Source: Pigmentiphaga daeguensis (GTDB lineage: Bacteria; Pseudomonadota; Gammaproteobacteria; Burkholderiales; Burkholderiaceae_B). From it: a stretch of 64,000 nt of DNA. The stretch spans positions 62,001-126,000 of the forward strand of contig NZ_BAAAEN010000012.1 of assembly GCF_039523035.1 (NCBI RefSeq). The letters run 5' to 3'. The notes under the pieces were generated by a model. The model had not been told where the DNA came from. It made no database searches and saw nothing but the letters and a program-made list of their open reading frames with translations. Shown one piece after another: positions 16,115-25,122 of the stretch. How positions within the stretch are numbered: position 1 is the first letter of the stretch; each line of letters starts with the position of its first letter. The translations under genes were made by a program, and so were the position numbers.

Positions 16115-16774
16115 ATGAAGAACGAAACTGGAACGAAGCGCAAGCCGCGGGCCGAGCCGGAGAAGGCGGCGGCCCCGAAGCCGGGCCGTCGGGCGGCCTC
16201 GGCGCGAGGCGTCAAGACCGACCTGCAGCGGGCCGATTGGGTGCGCGCAGGCCTGCGTGTGCTGGCGCAATCCGGGGTGGACGCCGTGTTGATCCCGCGC
16301 CTGGCCACGGACCTGGGAGTGACCAAGGGCAGCTTTTATTGGCATTTCGAATCGCGCGACGACCTGCTGCTCGCGCTGATCGAGGAGTGGAAGCAGCACG
16401 CCACGCTGCGCGTGATCGAGATCGTCGAAAGCGCGTCTACGTCCCCGCAGGAAAAAATCCGCCTGATCGCCTTCATCGGCACCAACTCGCCCATCGACGA
16501 ATTCGGCGGCGCCATCGAACTGGCCGTGCGCAACTGGGCCCGGACGAATCCCGACGTGCGCAGCGCCGTGGCCGACGTCGACCAGCAGCGGCTGACCTAC
16601 CTGACCAGCTTGTATGCCGAGATGGGCGCCAAGGTCGATCCGGAACTGCTGGCCTGCCTGCACTATAGTTTTTCGACGGGCCTGCGCCTGATCTTCGCCT
16701 ACCCCGAGCAGCAGAAACTGGCGATGCGGCAGGCCGCGCTCGACACCATTTTCTTTCCTTCGCCCGTCAAGTAG
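16115..16774 (+). CDS. TetR/AcrR-family regulator
   Basis: 219 residues from ATG 16115; a TTG at 16109 is better spaced from AGGA and is an alternative. After a basic, alanine-rich tail (about 35 residues) comes a TetR HTH (about residues 38-85) with VTKGSFYWHFESRDDLL, the hallmark recognition helix. The C-terminal ligand domain includes ELAVRNWARTNPDVR. It overlaps the convergent nitronate monooxygenase gene by 8 bases. The likely target is the palindrome at 17816-17837. Confidence 0.88.
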   Translation: MKNETGTKRKPRAEPEKAAAPKPGRRAASARGVKTDLQRADWVRAGLRVLAQSGVDAVLIPRLATDLGVTKGSFYWHFESRDDLLLALIEEWKQHATLRVIEIVESASTSPQEKIRLIAFIGTNSPIDEFGGAIELAVRNWARTNPDVRSAVADVDQQRLTYLTSLYAEMGAKVDPELLACLHYSFSTGLRLIFAYPEQQKLAMRQAALDTIFFPSPVK

Positions 16775-17768
16775 CCCGCCCGGCCAAGCGTTCGAGATCC
16801 GCCAGGGCCTGGGCATATTCGGCCGCCAGTCCATCGACGATGGCGGCGGTGGAGGCGATCTCAGCGACCGCGCCCACGCCCTGGCCGGCGCTCCAGACGT
16901 CGCGCCATGCCTTGGCCTCGCCGCTGTCCGCCCGCTTGCCGAATGAAAAACTGCGGCGTTCGCGTGACGCCAGCGTGCCGATGTCGACTCCCGCCGCCTC
17001 GAAACTGCGGACGAGGTAGTTGGCGGGCAGCCCCGTGACCGCATCGCTGCAGACGATGTCGGCCGCCGTCGCATCCACCACCATGTTCTTGTAAGACGCC
17101 TGGGCGTTGGCCTCGTGCGAGGCGATGAAGCGCGTGCCGATGTAGGCCAGGTCGGCCCCCATTGCCTGTGCGGCCAGCACCTGGCGGCCTTCGGCGATGC
17201 ACCCCGACAGCACGATGAGCCCATCGAAGAAACGCCTCGCCTCCGCGGTGAACGCCATCGGATTGATGCTGCCGGTATGTCCGCCGGCCCCCGCGCAAAC
17301 GAGGATCAGGCCATCGACGCCGGCATCGACGGCCTTGCGCGCATGGCGCAGCGTCGAGACGTCGTGCAGCACGATGCCACCGTAGGCGTGTACGCGCTCG
17401 ACCACGTTGCCGGGCGGATTCAGGCTCGTGATGACGATGGGGACCGCGTGCCTGCATACGACGTCCAGATCGTGGGCGAGGCGCGGATTGCTGGGGTGGA
17501 CGATGAGATTGACCGCGTAGGGGGCAGCGGGCCATGGCGGGGAGCCCCGGTTCCATCCATCTATCTGCGCCTGCACATGGGAGAGCCAGAGCGATAGCTC
17601 GCTTTCCGGGCGCGCGTTCAAAGATGGGAAGGCTCCGATGATGCCCGCCTTGCATTGCTCCGCCACCAGTTCCTTCGACGAGACGATGAACATGGGTGAG
17701 CCCATCGCGGGGACGCGCAGGCGCCATGGATGAGTAACGCGGTGCGATCGCGGAGGAGGCGTGTTCAA
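16767..17768 (-). CDS. Nitronate monooxygenase (2-nitropropane dioxygenase family)
   Basis: 333 residues from a TTG at 17768 that follows GGGAG at good spacing; no ATG fits the normal N-terminus before MGSPMF at residue 22. The FMN-binding TIM barrel shows AMGSPMFIVSS, the CAGAGGHTG loop with candidate catalytic H164, and the phosphate-binding LAYIGTRF. The family oxidises alkyl nitronates, but many members in aromatic gene clusters act as enoyl reductases or have unknown substrates. It is divergent from the acyl-CoA ligase gene. Confidence 0.82.
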   Translation of the reverse strand: MNTPPPRSHRVTHPWRLRVPAMGSPMFIVSSKELVAEQCKAGIIGAFPSLNARPESELSLWLSHVQAQIDGWNRGSPPWPAAPYAVNLIVHPSNPRLAHDLDVVCRHAVPIVITSLNPPGNVVERVHAYGGIVLHDVSTLRHARKAVDAGVDGLILVCAGAGGHTGSINPMAFTAEARRFFDGLIVLSGCIAEGRQVLAAQAMGADLAYIGTRFIASHEANAQASYKNMVVDATAADIVCSDAVTGLPANYLVRSFEAAGVDIGTLASRERRSFSFGKRADSGEAKAWRDVWSAGQGVGAVAEIASTAAIVDGLAAEYAQALADLERLAGRAT

Positions 17769-17815
17769 GGGTTTCTCCCAGGGTTGACGGTCATGGGGGC
17801 GTTCAATAGAGTAGC

Positions 17816-17837
17816 TTCCATACCGACCAGTATGGAA
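17816..17837. promoter_or_regulatory. Candidate TetR operator in divergent promoter
   Basis: TTCCATAC (17816-17823), a 6-base centre, and GTATGGAA (17830-17837) form a perfect 22-base dyad between the nitronate monooxygenase and acyl-CoA ligase genes. The internal ACCGACCAGT fits the ACnGnnCnGT core seen in many TetR operators. The TetR gene at 16115 is the obvious candidate binder. Confidence 0.6.
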
Positions 17838-17863
17838 CGGAATCCAGTTCAAGGCAAGAAGCG

Positions 17864-19426
17864 ATGACGAGCTCCGACCACTCCTTTGGCCCAGCATCCG
17901 GCCACGCGTCGATCGGCGAACGCAGCGTTGCGCTGCGCTCGCTCTGGTCTCGCGGCGCGCGTCTGGCGCAGGGCCTGCGCGAGGGAGGCGTCAGGGAAGG
18001 CGACGCGCTCGCGATACTGATGCGCAACGACCTCTGCTTCCTTGAGGCCATGATCGCCGCCAGCCTGCTCGGGGCCTATGCGGTGCCCATCAACTGGCAC
18101 CAGAAGGCGGATGAATCGGCATTCATCCTTGCCGACGCGGCGGCGCCGGTACTGCTGGCTCATGCGGATCTGCTGGCGGGGATGGGCGGGGCGATACCAC
18201 GCGGCGTGCGGGTCATCGCCAGTCCCACGCCGCCCGAGATCCAGCGGGCCTACGGGTTGGACGCCGGATGCTGTGCCGTGCCTTCCGGGGTGGAGAGCCT
18301 GGAGCAAGTGATCGCGGCCCATGGCGAGCTGGAGGATCGCTCCGCGGCGGGTACTCGCGGCAGCATCATCTATACCAGCGGAACCACGGGGCGGCCCAAG
18401 GGGGTGCGGCGCGCGGCGCTCGAACCGGACGCGGCCCGCCGCTTCGCGGCGCTGTCGCAGCAGTGGTTCGACCTGCGTCCCGGCGTGCGTACCGTCATGG
18501 CCGGCCCCATGTATCACAGCGCGCCCAACACCTATACCCGATCGGTCCTGAATTCGGGAGGCAGCATCGCATTGATGCCGAGATTCGATGCCGAGGAATT
18601 GCTGGCATTGATCGAGCGCGAGCGCATCACCCACCTGCACCTGGTCCCCACCATGTTCGTGCGGCTGCTTCGCCTGCCCGAGGCGGTCAGGGCGCGCCAT
18701 GACCTGAGTTCGCTGGAGTTCGTCATCCACGGCGCGGCGCCCTGTGCCCGCGAGATCAAGCAGGCCATGATCGATTGGTGGGGGCCGGTCATCCACGAGT
18801 ACTACGGGGCGACGGAAACCGGCATGGCCAGCCGCAGTTCGTCCGAGGAGTGGCTGGCCCGGCCAGGAACCCTCGGCCGGGCCTGGCCGGGACGGGAGCT
18901 GCGTGTCTATGGCGAGAATGGCGAGCGCCTTGGCGCCGGGCAGATCGGCGAGATCTACGTGGGGCTGCAAGGGGTGCCCAACTTCACCTACCTGAACGCC
19001 GACGCGCAGCGGGTCCAGGTCGACCGCGACGGGCTGGTTACCAACGGCGACGTCGGCTATCTGGACGAAGACGGCTACCTGTTCCTAGTCGATCGGAAGA
19101 AGGACATGGTCATTTCCGGTGGCGTGAACATCTATCCCGCCGAGATCGAATGCGCGCTGGCCGAGCACGAGGGCGTGGCCGACAGCGCGGTGATCGGCGT
19201 GCCCGATGCCGAGTATGGGGAAAGGCTGGTGGCCTTCGTGCTGCCGTCCGATGGCCTTGCCCTGTCGGAAGACGCGCTGCGCGGCTTCCTGAAGAGCAAG
19301 CTGGCGAATTTCAAGGTTCCCCGGGAGTTCGTCTTCGTCGATGAGCTTCCCCGGGACGACTCCGGCAAGCTGATGAAGCGCAAGTTGCGCGATCCCTATT
19401 GGGCCGGGCGGGCGGCGGCCATCTGA
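17864..19426 (+). CDS. Acyl/aryl-CoA ligase (AMP-forming)
   Basis: 520 residues of the ANL superfamily. The A3 P-loop YTSGTTGRPKG is at 160-170, YYGATETG is the A5 motif, DLVTNGD-type A7 appears as VTNGDVGYLDEDGY, and ISGGVNIYP is the hinge region. The C-terminal SGKLMK holds the catalytic K502. It forms an acyl-adenylate and then a CoA thioester in the cytoplasm. First gene of the ring-cleavage operon; it may activate the aromatic side-chain acid or a downstream product. Specificity unknown. Confidence 0.88.
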   Translation: MTSSDHSFGPASGHASIGERSVALRSLWSRGARLAQGLREGGVREGDALAILMRNDLCFLEAMIAASLLGAYAVPINWHQKADESAFILADAAAPVLLAHADLLAGMGGAIPRGVRVIASPTPPEIQRAYGLDAGCCAVPSGVESLEQVIAAHGELEDRSAAGTRGSIIYTSGTTGRPKGVRRAALEPDAARRFAALSQQWFDLRPGVRTVMAGPMYHSAPNTYTRSVLNSGGSIALMPRFDAEELLALIERERITHLHLVPTMFVRLLRLPEAVRARHDLSSLEFVIHGAAPCAREIKQAMIDWWGPVIHEYYGATETGMASRSSSEEWLARPGTLGRAWPGRELRVYGENGERLGAGQIGEIYVGLQGVPNFTYLNADAQRVQVDRDGLVTNGDVGYLDEDGYLFLVDRKKDMVISGGVNIYPAEIECALAEHEGVADSAVIGVPDAEYGERLVAFVLPSDGLALSEDALRGFLKSKLANFKVPREFVFVDELPRDDSGKLMKRKLRDPYWAGRAAAI

Positions 19427-19451
19427 ACGAGCACGCACCGAGGAGACGACG

Positions 19452-20411
19452 ATGCGAACTATTGCGGTCGCGGCGGCCCTGTCGGCCGCCTTGGCGGGAT
19501 TCCCCTGCTGGGCGAAGTATCCCGAACGCCCCATACGGCTGATCGTGCCGTATCCGGCGGGCGGCACCACCGACGTGCTGGCGCGCCTGGTGGCCAAGGT
19601 CATGGCCGAGGCATTGGGGCAGGAGGTATTCGTCGACAACCGGGCGGGCGCGGCCACCATCGTGGGCGTGGACGCGGCAGCCAGGGCTCCCAACGATGGC
19701 TACACCATCCTGCTCGCGACGGCCACGTCGTTCGCGGTCAATCCCCATATCTACAAGAAGCTCCCTTATCGCCTGGACGAGTTCATTCCGATCGGGTTCA
19801 TCGGCGAAGCACCCATCCTGCTGGTTTCTCCCGTGTCGTATCCCGCACGCAACCTGCCCGAACTGGTCTCGAGACTGAAGGCCGATACCGCCGGCACGGC
19901 CATCGCGACTACCGGCAAGGGCGGCTTCTCGCATTTGACGGCCGCCATGTTCTTCAACGCCATCGGCGCCAGGTACCGCGACGTGCCGTACCGTGGGGAA
20001 GCTCCGGCCATCCAGGACGTGGTGGGGGGCCAGGTGAACCTGTACTTCGGCAGCATGCCGGGCACGCTTCCCCATGTCAGCGCCGGACGGCTGCGCGCCT
20101 ATGGCGTGACGTCGGAACAGCGGTCGCCGTCGGCGCCCGCCATCCCCTCATTCGCCGAGCAGGGACTGCCCCAGGTGGTCGCCACGTCCTGGTTCGGGCT
20201 GTCGGCGCCCAAGGGAACGTCGTCCGACATCATCGCCACGTTGGGGGCGGCGCTGGCGAAGGCGATGAAGGAACAGAGCATGCGCGACAGGCTGGCGCAG
20301 GAAGGCGCGGTCACGCGCGAGATGTCGCCGGCCGGGTTCGCTGATTACATTCGCCGCGACAACGAGCGCTGGGGCGGCATCGTGCGGGCGGCCGGCGTGG
20401 AAGCGGAGTAG
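19452..20411 (+). CDS. Bug-family transporter receptor
   Basis: 319 residues with AGGAG before ATG 19452. Short signal peptide (AAALSAALAGFPCWAK, cleavage near residue 21). Family landmarks are LIVPYPAGGTTD, VDNRAGAAT, NDGYTILLAT and AIPSFAEQGLP. It lies 25 bases after the CoA ligase and 3 before the LigA-like gene, so it is an operon member and presumably binds the aromatic acid degraded by the enzymes that follow. Confidence 0.92.
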   Translation: MRTIAVAAALSAALAGFPCWAKYPERPIRLIVPYPAGGTTDVLARLVAKVMAEALGQEVFVDNRAGAATIVGVDAAARAPNDGYTILLATATSFAVNPHIYKKLPYRLDEFIPIGFIGEAPILLVSPVSYPARNLPELVSRLKADTAGTAIATTGKGGFSHLTAAMFFNAIGARYRDVPYRGEAPAIQDVVGGQVNLYFGSMPGTLPHVSAGRLRAYGVTSEQRSPSAPAIPSFAEQGLPQVVATSWFGLSAPKGTSSDIIATLGAALAKAMKEQSMRDRLAQEGAVTREMSPAGFADYIRRDNERWGGIVRAAGVEAE

Positions 20412-20414
20412 GCC

Positions 20415-20699
20415 ATGAGCGGATACATGCTGGAGCAGGTGCTGTACGACCTGGGAACGCGCCGCGATGCGCGTGAGGCTTTCGCGGCTGATGCCGCGGG
20501 GTTTCTTGCACGCTACCGCCTGGAACCCGCACAGGCCAGGATGGTCGTGGAGTTCGACGTGGCGCAATTGCAGCGCGAGGGCGTCAGCCCATTGCTGACC
20601 TATGGCTATTGGATGATGAACGCACCGTCGCGGACGAGGGCCTCCTATCTGGCGAGGCTGTGCGAAGCGCGGGAGGAGGGGGCATGGCAAGCATCGTAG
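20415..20699 (+). CDS. LigA-like small subunit of a class III extradiol dioxygenase
   Basis: 94 residues, the size of the alpha subunit of protocatechuate 4,5-dioxygenase. The helical LigA fold is seen in YDLGTRRDAREAFAADAAGFL and the C-terminal PLLTYGYWMMNA. It has no metal ligands and caps the active site of LigB. The gene overlaps the LigB-like gene by 16 bases, supporting a heteromeric enzyme. Confidence 0.85.
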   Translation: MSGYMLEQVLYDLGTRRDAREAFAADAAGFLARYRLEPAQARMVVEFDVAQLQREGVSPLLTYGYWMMNAPSRTRASYLARLCEAREEGAWQAS

Positions 20700-21517
20700 G
20701 CGGCTTCGTCATGCCGCATGAACCCGGTATCTTCTACATGCCCAGGGAGCGCTGGACGGAAGGCCAGCACCGGGTCATGGCGGCCTATGGCGAGATCGCG
20801 CGCCGCATAGGCGAACTGGAAGCCACCGCGGTGGTCGTGGTCGGCGCCGACCACTACGTGCTGTTCGGGCCGGGATGCCTGCCGAGTTATCTGATCGGGA
20901 TAGGCGAGGTCAGCGGACCTTATGAGAAGTTCGCCGGCATCGACCAGGGCGCGATTCCCAACCATGCGCCGCTTGCCGGGCACATCGCGCGCCATGGCCG
21001 GGACCATGGATACGACTGGGCCGTGGCCAAGGTGCTGCGCGTGGACCATTCGATCGGCCTGCCCGCGCGCGTGTGCGCGCTCGTCAATCCCTCGGTGCGC
21101 GGCGTGATACCGGTCTACCTGGCCAGTGGCGTGGAGCCGGTGATATCGCTGCGGCGGGCCCACCAACTGGGCGGCGCCCTGCGCGCGGCGGTCGAGGCCT
21201 GGGACACCGACGACCGCGTCGTGGTGATCGGTTCCGGTGGCATCAGCCATTGGGTCGGCATGCCGCAGATGGGACGGGTGAACGAGGCCTTCGACCATCG
21301 CGTGCTCGATTGCGTGGCGCGAGGCGATTCCCATGGCCTGCTGGAGATGAGCGATGCCGAGATCCTGGAGCAGGGCGGCAACGGCGCTTTCGAGATAAGG
21401 AATTTTCTTTGCATGATGGGCGCGCTGCCGGGCCGGACCGGACGAGTGCTGTGCTATGAGCACGGCGAAGAATGGGTGACCGGCCTGGGGTTCGCCGAAG
21501 TCCTGGAGCCAGCATGA
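20684..21517 (+). CDS. LigB-like catalytic subunit of a class III extradiol dioxygenase
   Basis: 277 residues from ATG 20684 after GGAGG. Likely Fe(II) ligands by position relative to LigB are H12 (MPHEPG), H57 (GADHY) and E237 (FEIRN); H122 and H189 (GGISHW) correspond to the active-site histidines. Class III enzymes cleave the ring of a catechol next to one hydroxyl (meta cleavage). The stop overlaps the Rieske alpha start (ATGA). Closest known types cleave protocatechuate, gallate or 2,3-dihydroxyphenylpropionate; the true substrate is unknown. Confidence 0.87.
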   Translation: MASIVGGFVMPHEPGIFYMPRERWTEGQHRVMAAYGEIARRIGELEATAVVVVGADHYVLFGPGCLPSYLIGIGEVSGPYEKFAGIDQGAIPNHAPLAGHIARHGRDHGYDWAVAKVLRVDHSIGLPARVCALVNPSVRGVIPVYLASGVEPVISLRRAHQLGGALRAAVEAWDTDDRVVVIGSGGISHWVGMPQMGRVNEAFDHRVLDCVARGDSHGLLEMSDAEILEQGGNGAFEIRNFLCMMGALPGRTGRVLCYEHGEEWVTGLGFAEVLEPA

Positions 21518-22821
21518 CGACTGACGTTATTCAACCCGGTCCGGACGAGCTCCGCGCGCTGGTGGATCTGGAACGCGGCGCGATCGACCGCCGCGTGTAT
21601 TGGGACGAGGCCGTCTACCGGCTGGAGCTCGAACGCATCTTTGCCCGCTGCTGGCTGTTCGTGGCGCACGAGAGCCAGGTCGCGGAACCCGGCGATTTCC
21701 TGACCACCTACATGGGCGAGGACGGGGTGATCGTGGCCCGGGACGGCAATGGCGCGGTCAACGTCTTCCTGAACTCCTGCACGCACCGCGGCAACCGCAT
21801 CAGCCTGGCCGAGGTCGGCAATCGCCGGCGCTTCACCTGCAATTATCACGGCTGGACTTTCGGGCTGGACGGCGCGCTGGTGGCGCTGCCCCAGGAGGAC
21901 GTCTATCGGCAGACCTGCCCTGGCTTCGATCCGGGCGATCTCGGCCTGCACCGGGCCCGGGTCGCATCCTACAAGGGACTGGTGTTCGCGACCTTCGACG
22001 AGGAAGCGCCCAGCCTGGAGGATTACCTGGGCGACTATCGCTGGTACCTGGACGTGCTGCTGGACAACGATGAGGACGGTACGGAATTTCTGGAAGGCAG
22101 CATCAAGTCGCGCATGGCATGCAACTGGAAGTTCCCGGCGGAGAACTTCGCCGGCGATTCGTACCACGCCGCCTGGACGCACAACTCGGGCGCGATGGCG
22201 ATGCTGGGGATGGGCGTGGGCAAGTCGAACCAGGAGAACAGCTACCAGATCAACGTCAACGGACATGGCTGGCAATTCGGCCTCGACATGGTCGGCAACG
22301 CGATGGTGCTGGGCGAACAGGACATCGTCGACTACCTGCGCGAGCGCGAGGAGAAAGTAGCCGCTCGCCTGGGCAAGCTGCGATCGCGCATGGTGGGGTC
22401 CATCAGTTCGGCCAACCTGTTTCCCCATATGTCCTTCCTGCCCGGCCAGAGCACTTTCCGCACCTGGCATCCCAAGGGGCCGAAGGCAATAGAACTGCAT
22501 ACCTGGGTGCTGGTCAACAAGTCCGCGCCTGAAAGCCTCAAGAGCCTGTACATGAAGGGGGTCATGAGGACTTTCTCGCCGTCGGGCACCTTGGAGATGG
22601 ACGATGGCGACAACTGGGAGAACTCGACGCAGACCAACGATGGCGTGGTGACCCGGCGCCAGAAGCTGCACTACGCGCTGGGCCTGGACAGCGGCATCCA
22701 GCATCCCGAGCTGAAGGGGGCGGTGCATCTGCGCAAGTACAACGATTCGAACCAGCGCGCCTTCTACCGCCAGTGGCTGAAGCTGATGTGCGACGAGCGC
22801 GCGCACGTATCCAGGAGCTGA
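21514..22821 (+). CDS. Ring-hydroxylating (Rieske) dioxygenase, alpha subunit
   Basis: 435 residues. Rieske ligands C89-x-H91 and C109-x2-H112; mononuclear iron D215-x2-H218-x4-H223 (DSYHAAWTH). The chain resembles biphenyl/cumene/3-phenylpropionate-type dioxygenases. It makes a cis-dihydrodiol from an aromatic ring, using electrons from a ferredoxin. No ferredoxin or reductase gene follows, so it must borrow one. Its start overlaps the LigB stop by 4 bases and the beta subunit follows 4 bases after its stop. Confidence 0.9.
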   Translation: MTTDVIQPGPDELRALVDLERGAIDRRVYWDEAVYRLELERIFARCWLFVAHESQVAEPGDFLTTYMGEDGVIVARDGNGAVNVFLNSCTHRGNRISLAEVGNRRRFTCNYHGWTFGLDGALVALPQEDVYRQTCPGFDPGDLGLHRARVASYKGLVFATFDEEAPSLEDYLGDYRWYLDVLLDNDEDGTEFLEGSIKSRMACNWKFPAENFAGDSYHAAWTHNSGAMAMLGMGVGKSNQENSYQINVNGHGWQFGLDMVGNAMVLGEQDIVDYLREREEKVAARLGKLRSRMVGSISSANLFPHMSFLPGQSTFRTWHPKGPKAIELHTWVLVNKSAPESLKSLYMKGVMRTFSPSGTLEMDDGDNWENSTQTNDGVVTRRQKLHYALGLDSGIQHPELKGAVHLRKYNDSNQRAFYRQWLKLMCDERAHVSRS

Positions 22822-22825
22822 GCAC

Positions 22826-23398
22826 ATGCCCGTGAACCTAGGCGAGACCCCCACCCTGCGCAAGCCGGTCGCGCCGCCGCCGCCGATGCTGCCGCCGCGG
22901 GACCTGGTGTTCGAAGTGGAGCAGTTCCTGTATCGCGAGGCCCGCCTGCTGGACGACGAACGCTACCAGGAGTGGCTGGGACTGATGACCGAGGATGTCC
23001 ATTATTGGATGCCCGGTATCCAGTCGCGTCACCGGCGGGACAAGAAGCCCAGGCTCGATCCCCGGCGCATGGCATTCTTCGATGACGACCTGCTGAACAT
23101 GCGGCGGCGGGTGACCCGCTTTCTCGATCCGACGGCATGGGCCGAGGATCCGCCGACCCGCTCCTGCCACATCATCTCGAATATCGAGGTCGAACTGACC
23201 GATGCGCCCGGCCAATACCGGGTGTACTCCGCCTTCGTCAATTGCCGGGGCAGGGGCGAGGCGGAAGAGTACTGGTTGTCCGGCCGCCGCAACGACGTGC
23301 TGCGGCGCGTGGAGGACGGCGGCCTGCGCCTGGCGTCGCGCGAGATCGTCATCACGCAGACCGTCCTGCTGGCCAAGAACCTGAACGTATTCCTATGA
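22826..23398 (+). CDS. Ring-hydroxylating dioxygenase, beta subunit
   Basis: 190 residues, with an N-terminal proline-rich extension (about 25 residues, VAPPPPMLPP) before the NTF2-like fold (VEQFLYREARLLDDERYQEWLGL, DVHYWMP). Sequence style is that of HcaF/BphA2 beta subunits. Its stop overlaps the SDR start (ATGA), so the alpha-beta-SDR order is tightly coupled. Confidence 0.88.
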   Translation: MPVNLGETPTLRKPVAPPPPMLPPRDLVFEVEQFLYREARLLDDERYQEWLGLMTEDVHYWMPGIQSRHRRDKKPRLDPRRMAFFDDDLLNMRRRVTRFLDPTAWAEDPPTRSCHIISNIEVELTDAPGQYRVYSAFVNCRGRGEAEEYWLSGRRNDVLRRVEDGGLRLASREIVITQTVLLAKNLNVFL

Positions 23399-24228
23399 AT
23401 ACACGGGCTCTCGAACGCGGCGCTTCTTCCTCGTCCGGCTGGCTGGCGGGGCAGGTCGCGGTCATTACCGGAGCGGCCAGCGGCATCGGCCGCGCGGTGG
23501 CCGAACGCTACCTGGAAGAAGGCGCGCTGGGCGTGGTATGCGTGGATGCCGACCGGGCTGGCCTGGACGAGTTGGCCCGGGAGCACGGGAGTCGCGTCGA
23601 ACCGGTGATCGGCGACGTACGCGACCATGCGGTCCACGAACAGGCGGTCGAACGCGCGCTGGCAAGCTACGGCGGCCTGGACGTGCTGGTGGGCAACGCG
23701 GGGCTGTTCGATTTTCGCCGGCCCTTGAGAGGCTATACCGCCTCGGCCCTGGCGGCGACGATGGACGAGTTGTTCGCGGTCAACTTGCGCGGCTATCTGT
23801 ACGCGGCCATGGCCGCGCGCGAGGCGCTGGAGGCAGCCGGTGGCTGCATGATCTTTACCGCCTCGGTGGCCAGCTTCCATGCGGGGGGCGGAGGCGTGCT
23901 CTACACCATGGGCAAGCACGCCGTGGTCGGCCTGGTGCGTCAGTTGGCCCTGGAGCTGGCACCCAGGGTGAGAGTGAACGGCGTCGGGCCGGGCGGCACG
24001 CTGACGGGACTGCGGGGCACGCAGACGCTGGGACATGGTGGCCGCCAGATCGATGCCGATCCGCGCGCCTTTGATGAACGTGTATCGGCGGCGGTGCCGC
24101 TGGCGTTCGCTCAGCGGCCGCGCGACCACGCCGGCCTTTATGTGCTGCTGGCCAGCCGCGACAACGCGCGCGCGGTCACCGGCGAAATATTCATGAGCGA
24201 CGGCGGCGTGGCCGCCCGCTCGATTTGA
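23395..24228 (+). CDS. SDR dehydrogenase, cis-dihydrodiol type
   Basis: 277 residues. NAD-binding Rossmann motif TGAASGIG near 25-32, NAG at 101-103, and the catalytic triad S157, Y170 and K174 (YTMGK). Similar to HcaB/BphB enzymes that oxidise cis-dihydrodiols to catechols with NAD+. Placement directly after the Rieske subunits supports that step. The 15-residue N-terminal extension (ALERGASSSSG) is longer than usual; an internal start is possible. Confidence 0.88.
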   Translation: MNTRALERGASSSSGWLAGQVAVITGAASGIGRAVAERYLEEGALGVVCVDADRAGLDELAREHGSRVEPVIGDVRDHAVHEQAVERALASYGGLDVLVGNAGLFDFRRPLRGYTASALAATMDELFAVNLRGYLYAAMAAREALEAAGGCMIFTASVASFHAGGGGVLYTMGKHAVVGLVRQLALELAPRVRVNGVGPGGTLTGLRGTQTLGHGGRQIDADPRAFDERVSAAVPLAFAQRPRDHAGLYVLLASRDNARAVTGEIFMSDGGVAARSI

Positions 24229-24238
24229 GGAAACGGGC

Positions 24239-25072
24239 ATGGACATTTCCGCGAGACATCCGGCCGTGGGCAAGACCGTCGAGGCCAACGGATTGCGCAC
24301 GAACTATCACGAGGCGGGCGACGGGCCGCCGGTCATTTTCCTGCACGGTTCGGGGGCAGGGGTCAGCGGCTGGGAAAACTGGCATGGCGTCATGCCCGCG
24401 TTCGCGCGCCGGCACCGGGTGCTGGTCCCGGACATCGTCGGCTTCGGCTTCACCGAGCGGCAGCCGGGTGCGCGGTACAACATCAAGGTGTGGGTACAGC
24501 ACCTGCTGGGATTCATGGATGCCATGAACGTGCAGCAGGCCGATCTGGTGGGCAATTCGTTCGGCGGCGCGCTGGCATTGGCCGTGGCGCTGCGCAATGG
24601 GCACCGCGTCCGCCGGATGGTGCTCATGGGCACGCCGGCCGGAGAGTTCGAGCAGCGCGCCTCGTCGGCGAGGTCCTGGTACTACCAGCCATCGCTGGAG
24701 AACATGGCGGAGCTGCTGCGCACCTTTCCCTACGATCCGGCCGTGATCACCGACGAGATGGTGAGGCTGCGCCACGAGGTCAGCCTGCAGGCGGGCGGCA
24801 TGGACGCCTACCGCAAACTGTTCCCCGAGCCCGGGCAGGCGGGGGAGGTCAAGATGGTCAAAGGCATTCCGGAACGGGACCTGGAGTCGATCGCGGCGCC
24901 CGTCCTGGTGCTGCATGGGCGCGACGACCAGCGCGTACCCGTGGAGTGCGGGCTTCGTATCGCCCGGCGGTGTCCGCGCGCCGACCTGCTCATGTTTGGC
25001 CAATGCGGCCACTGGGTGCAGATCGAACGGCAGGATGCCTTCGTCCAGTCGGCCATGTCCTTCCTGGCGTGA
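24239..25072 (+). CDS. MhpC/BphD-like meta-cleavage product hydrolase
   Basis: 277 residues, ATG 24239 after GAGGAAA. Alpha/beta hydrolase with oxyanion segment HGSGAGVSGWENW, nucleophile S107 in GNSFGG, acid D229 or D230 in HGRDDQRVP and H258 in CGHWVQ. This triad and the GSGAG element are characteristic of C-C hydrolases that cut a vinylogous 1,5-diketone left by meta cleavage, releasing an acid and a 2-hydroxy-dienoate. It fits between LigAB and the hydratase in the operon. Confidence 0.88.
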   Translation: MDISARHPAVGKTVEANGLRTNYHEAGDGPPVIFLHGSGAGVSGWENWHGVMPAFARRHRVLVPDIVGFGFTERQPGARYNIKVWVQHLLGFMDAMNVQQADLVGNSFGGALALAVALRNGHRVRRMVLMGTPAGEFEQRASSARSWYYQPSLENMAELLRTFPYDPAVITDEMVRLRHEVSLQAGGMDAYRKLFPEPGQAGEVKMVKGIPERDLESIAAPVLVLHGRDDQRVPVECGLRIARRCPRADLLMFGQCGHWVQIERQDAFVQSAMSFLA

Positions 25073-25122
25073 CCGCCAGGCTGTCTGTGCGATTCGCGCC
25101 CTCTACCCGATAAGGAAAGCCC

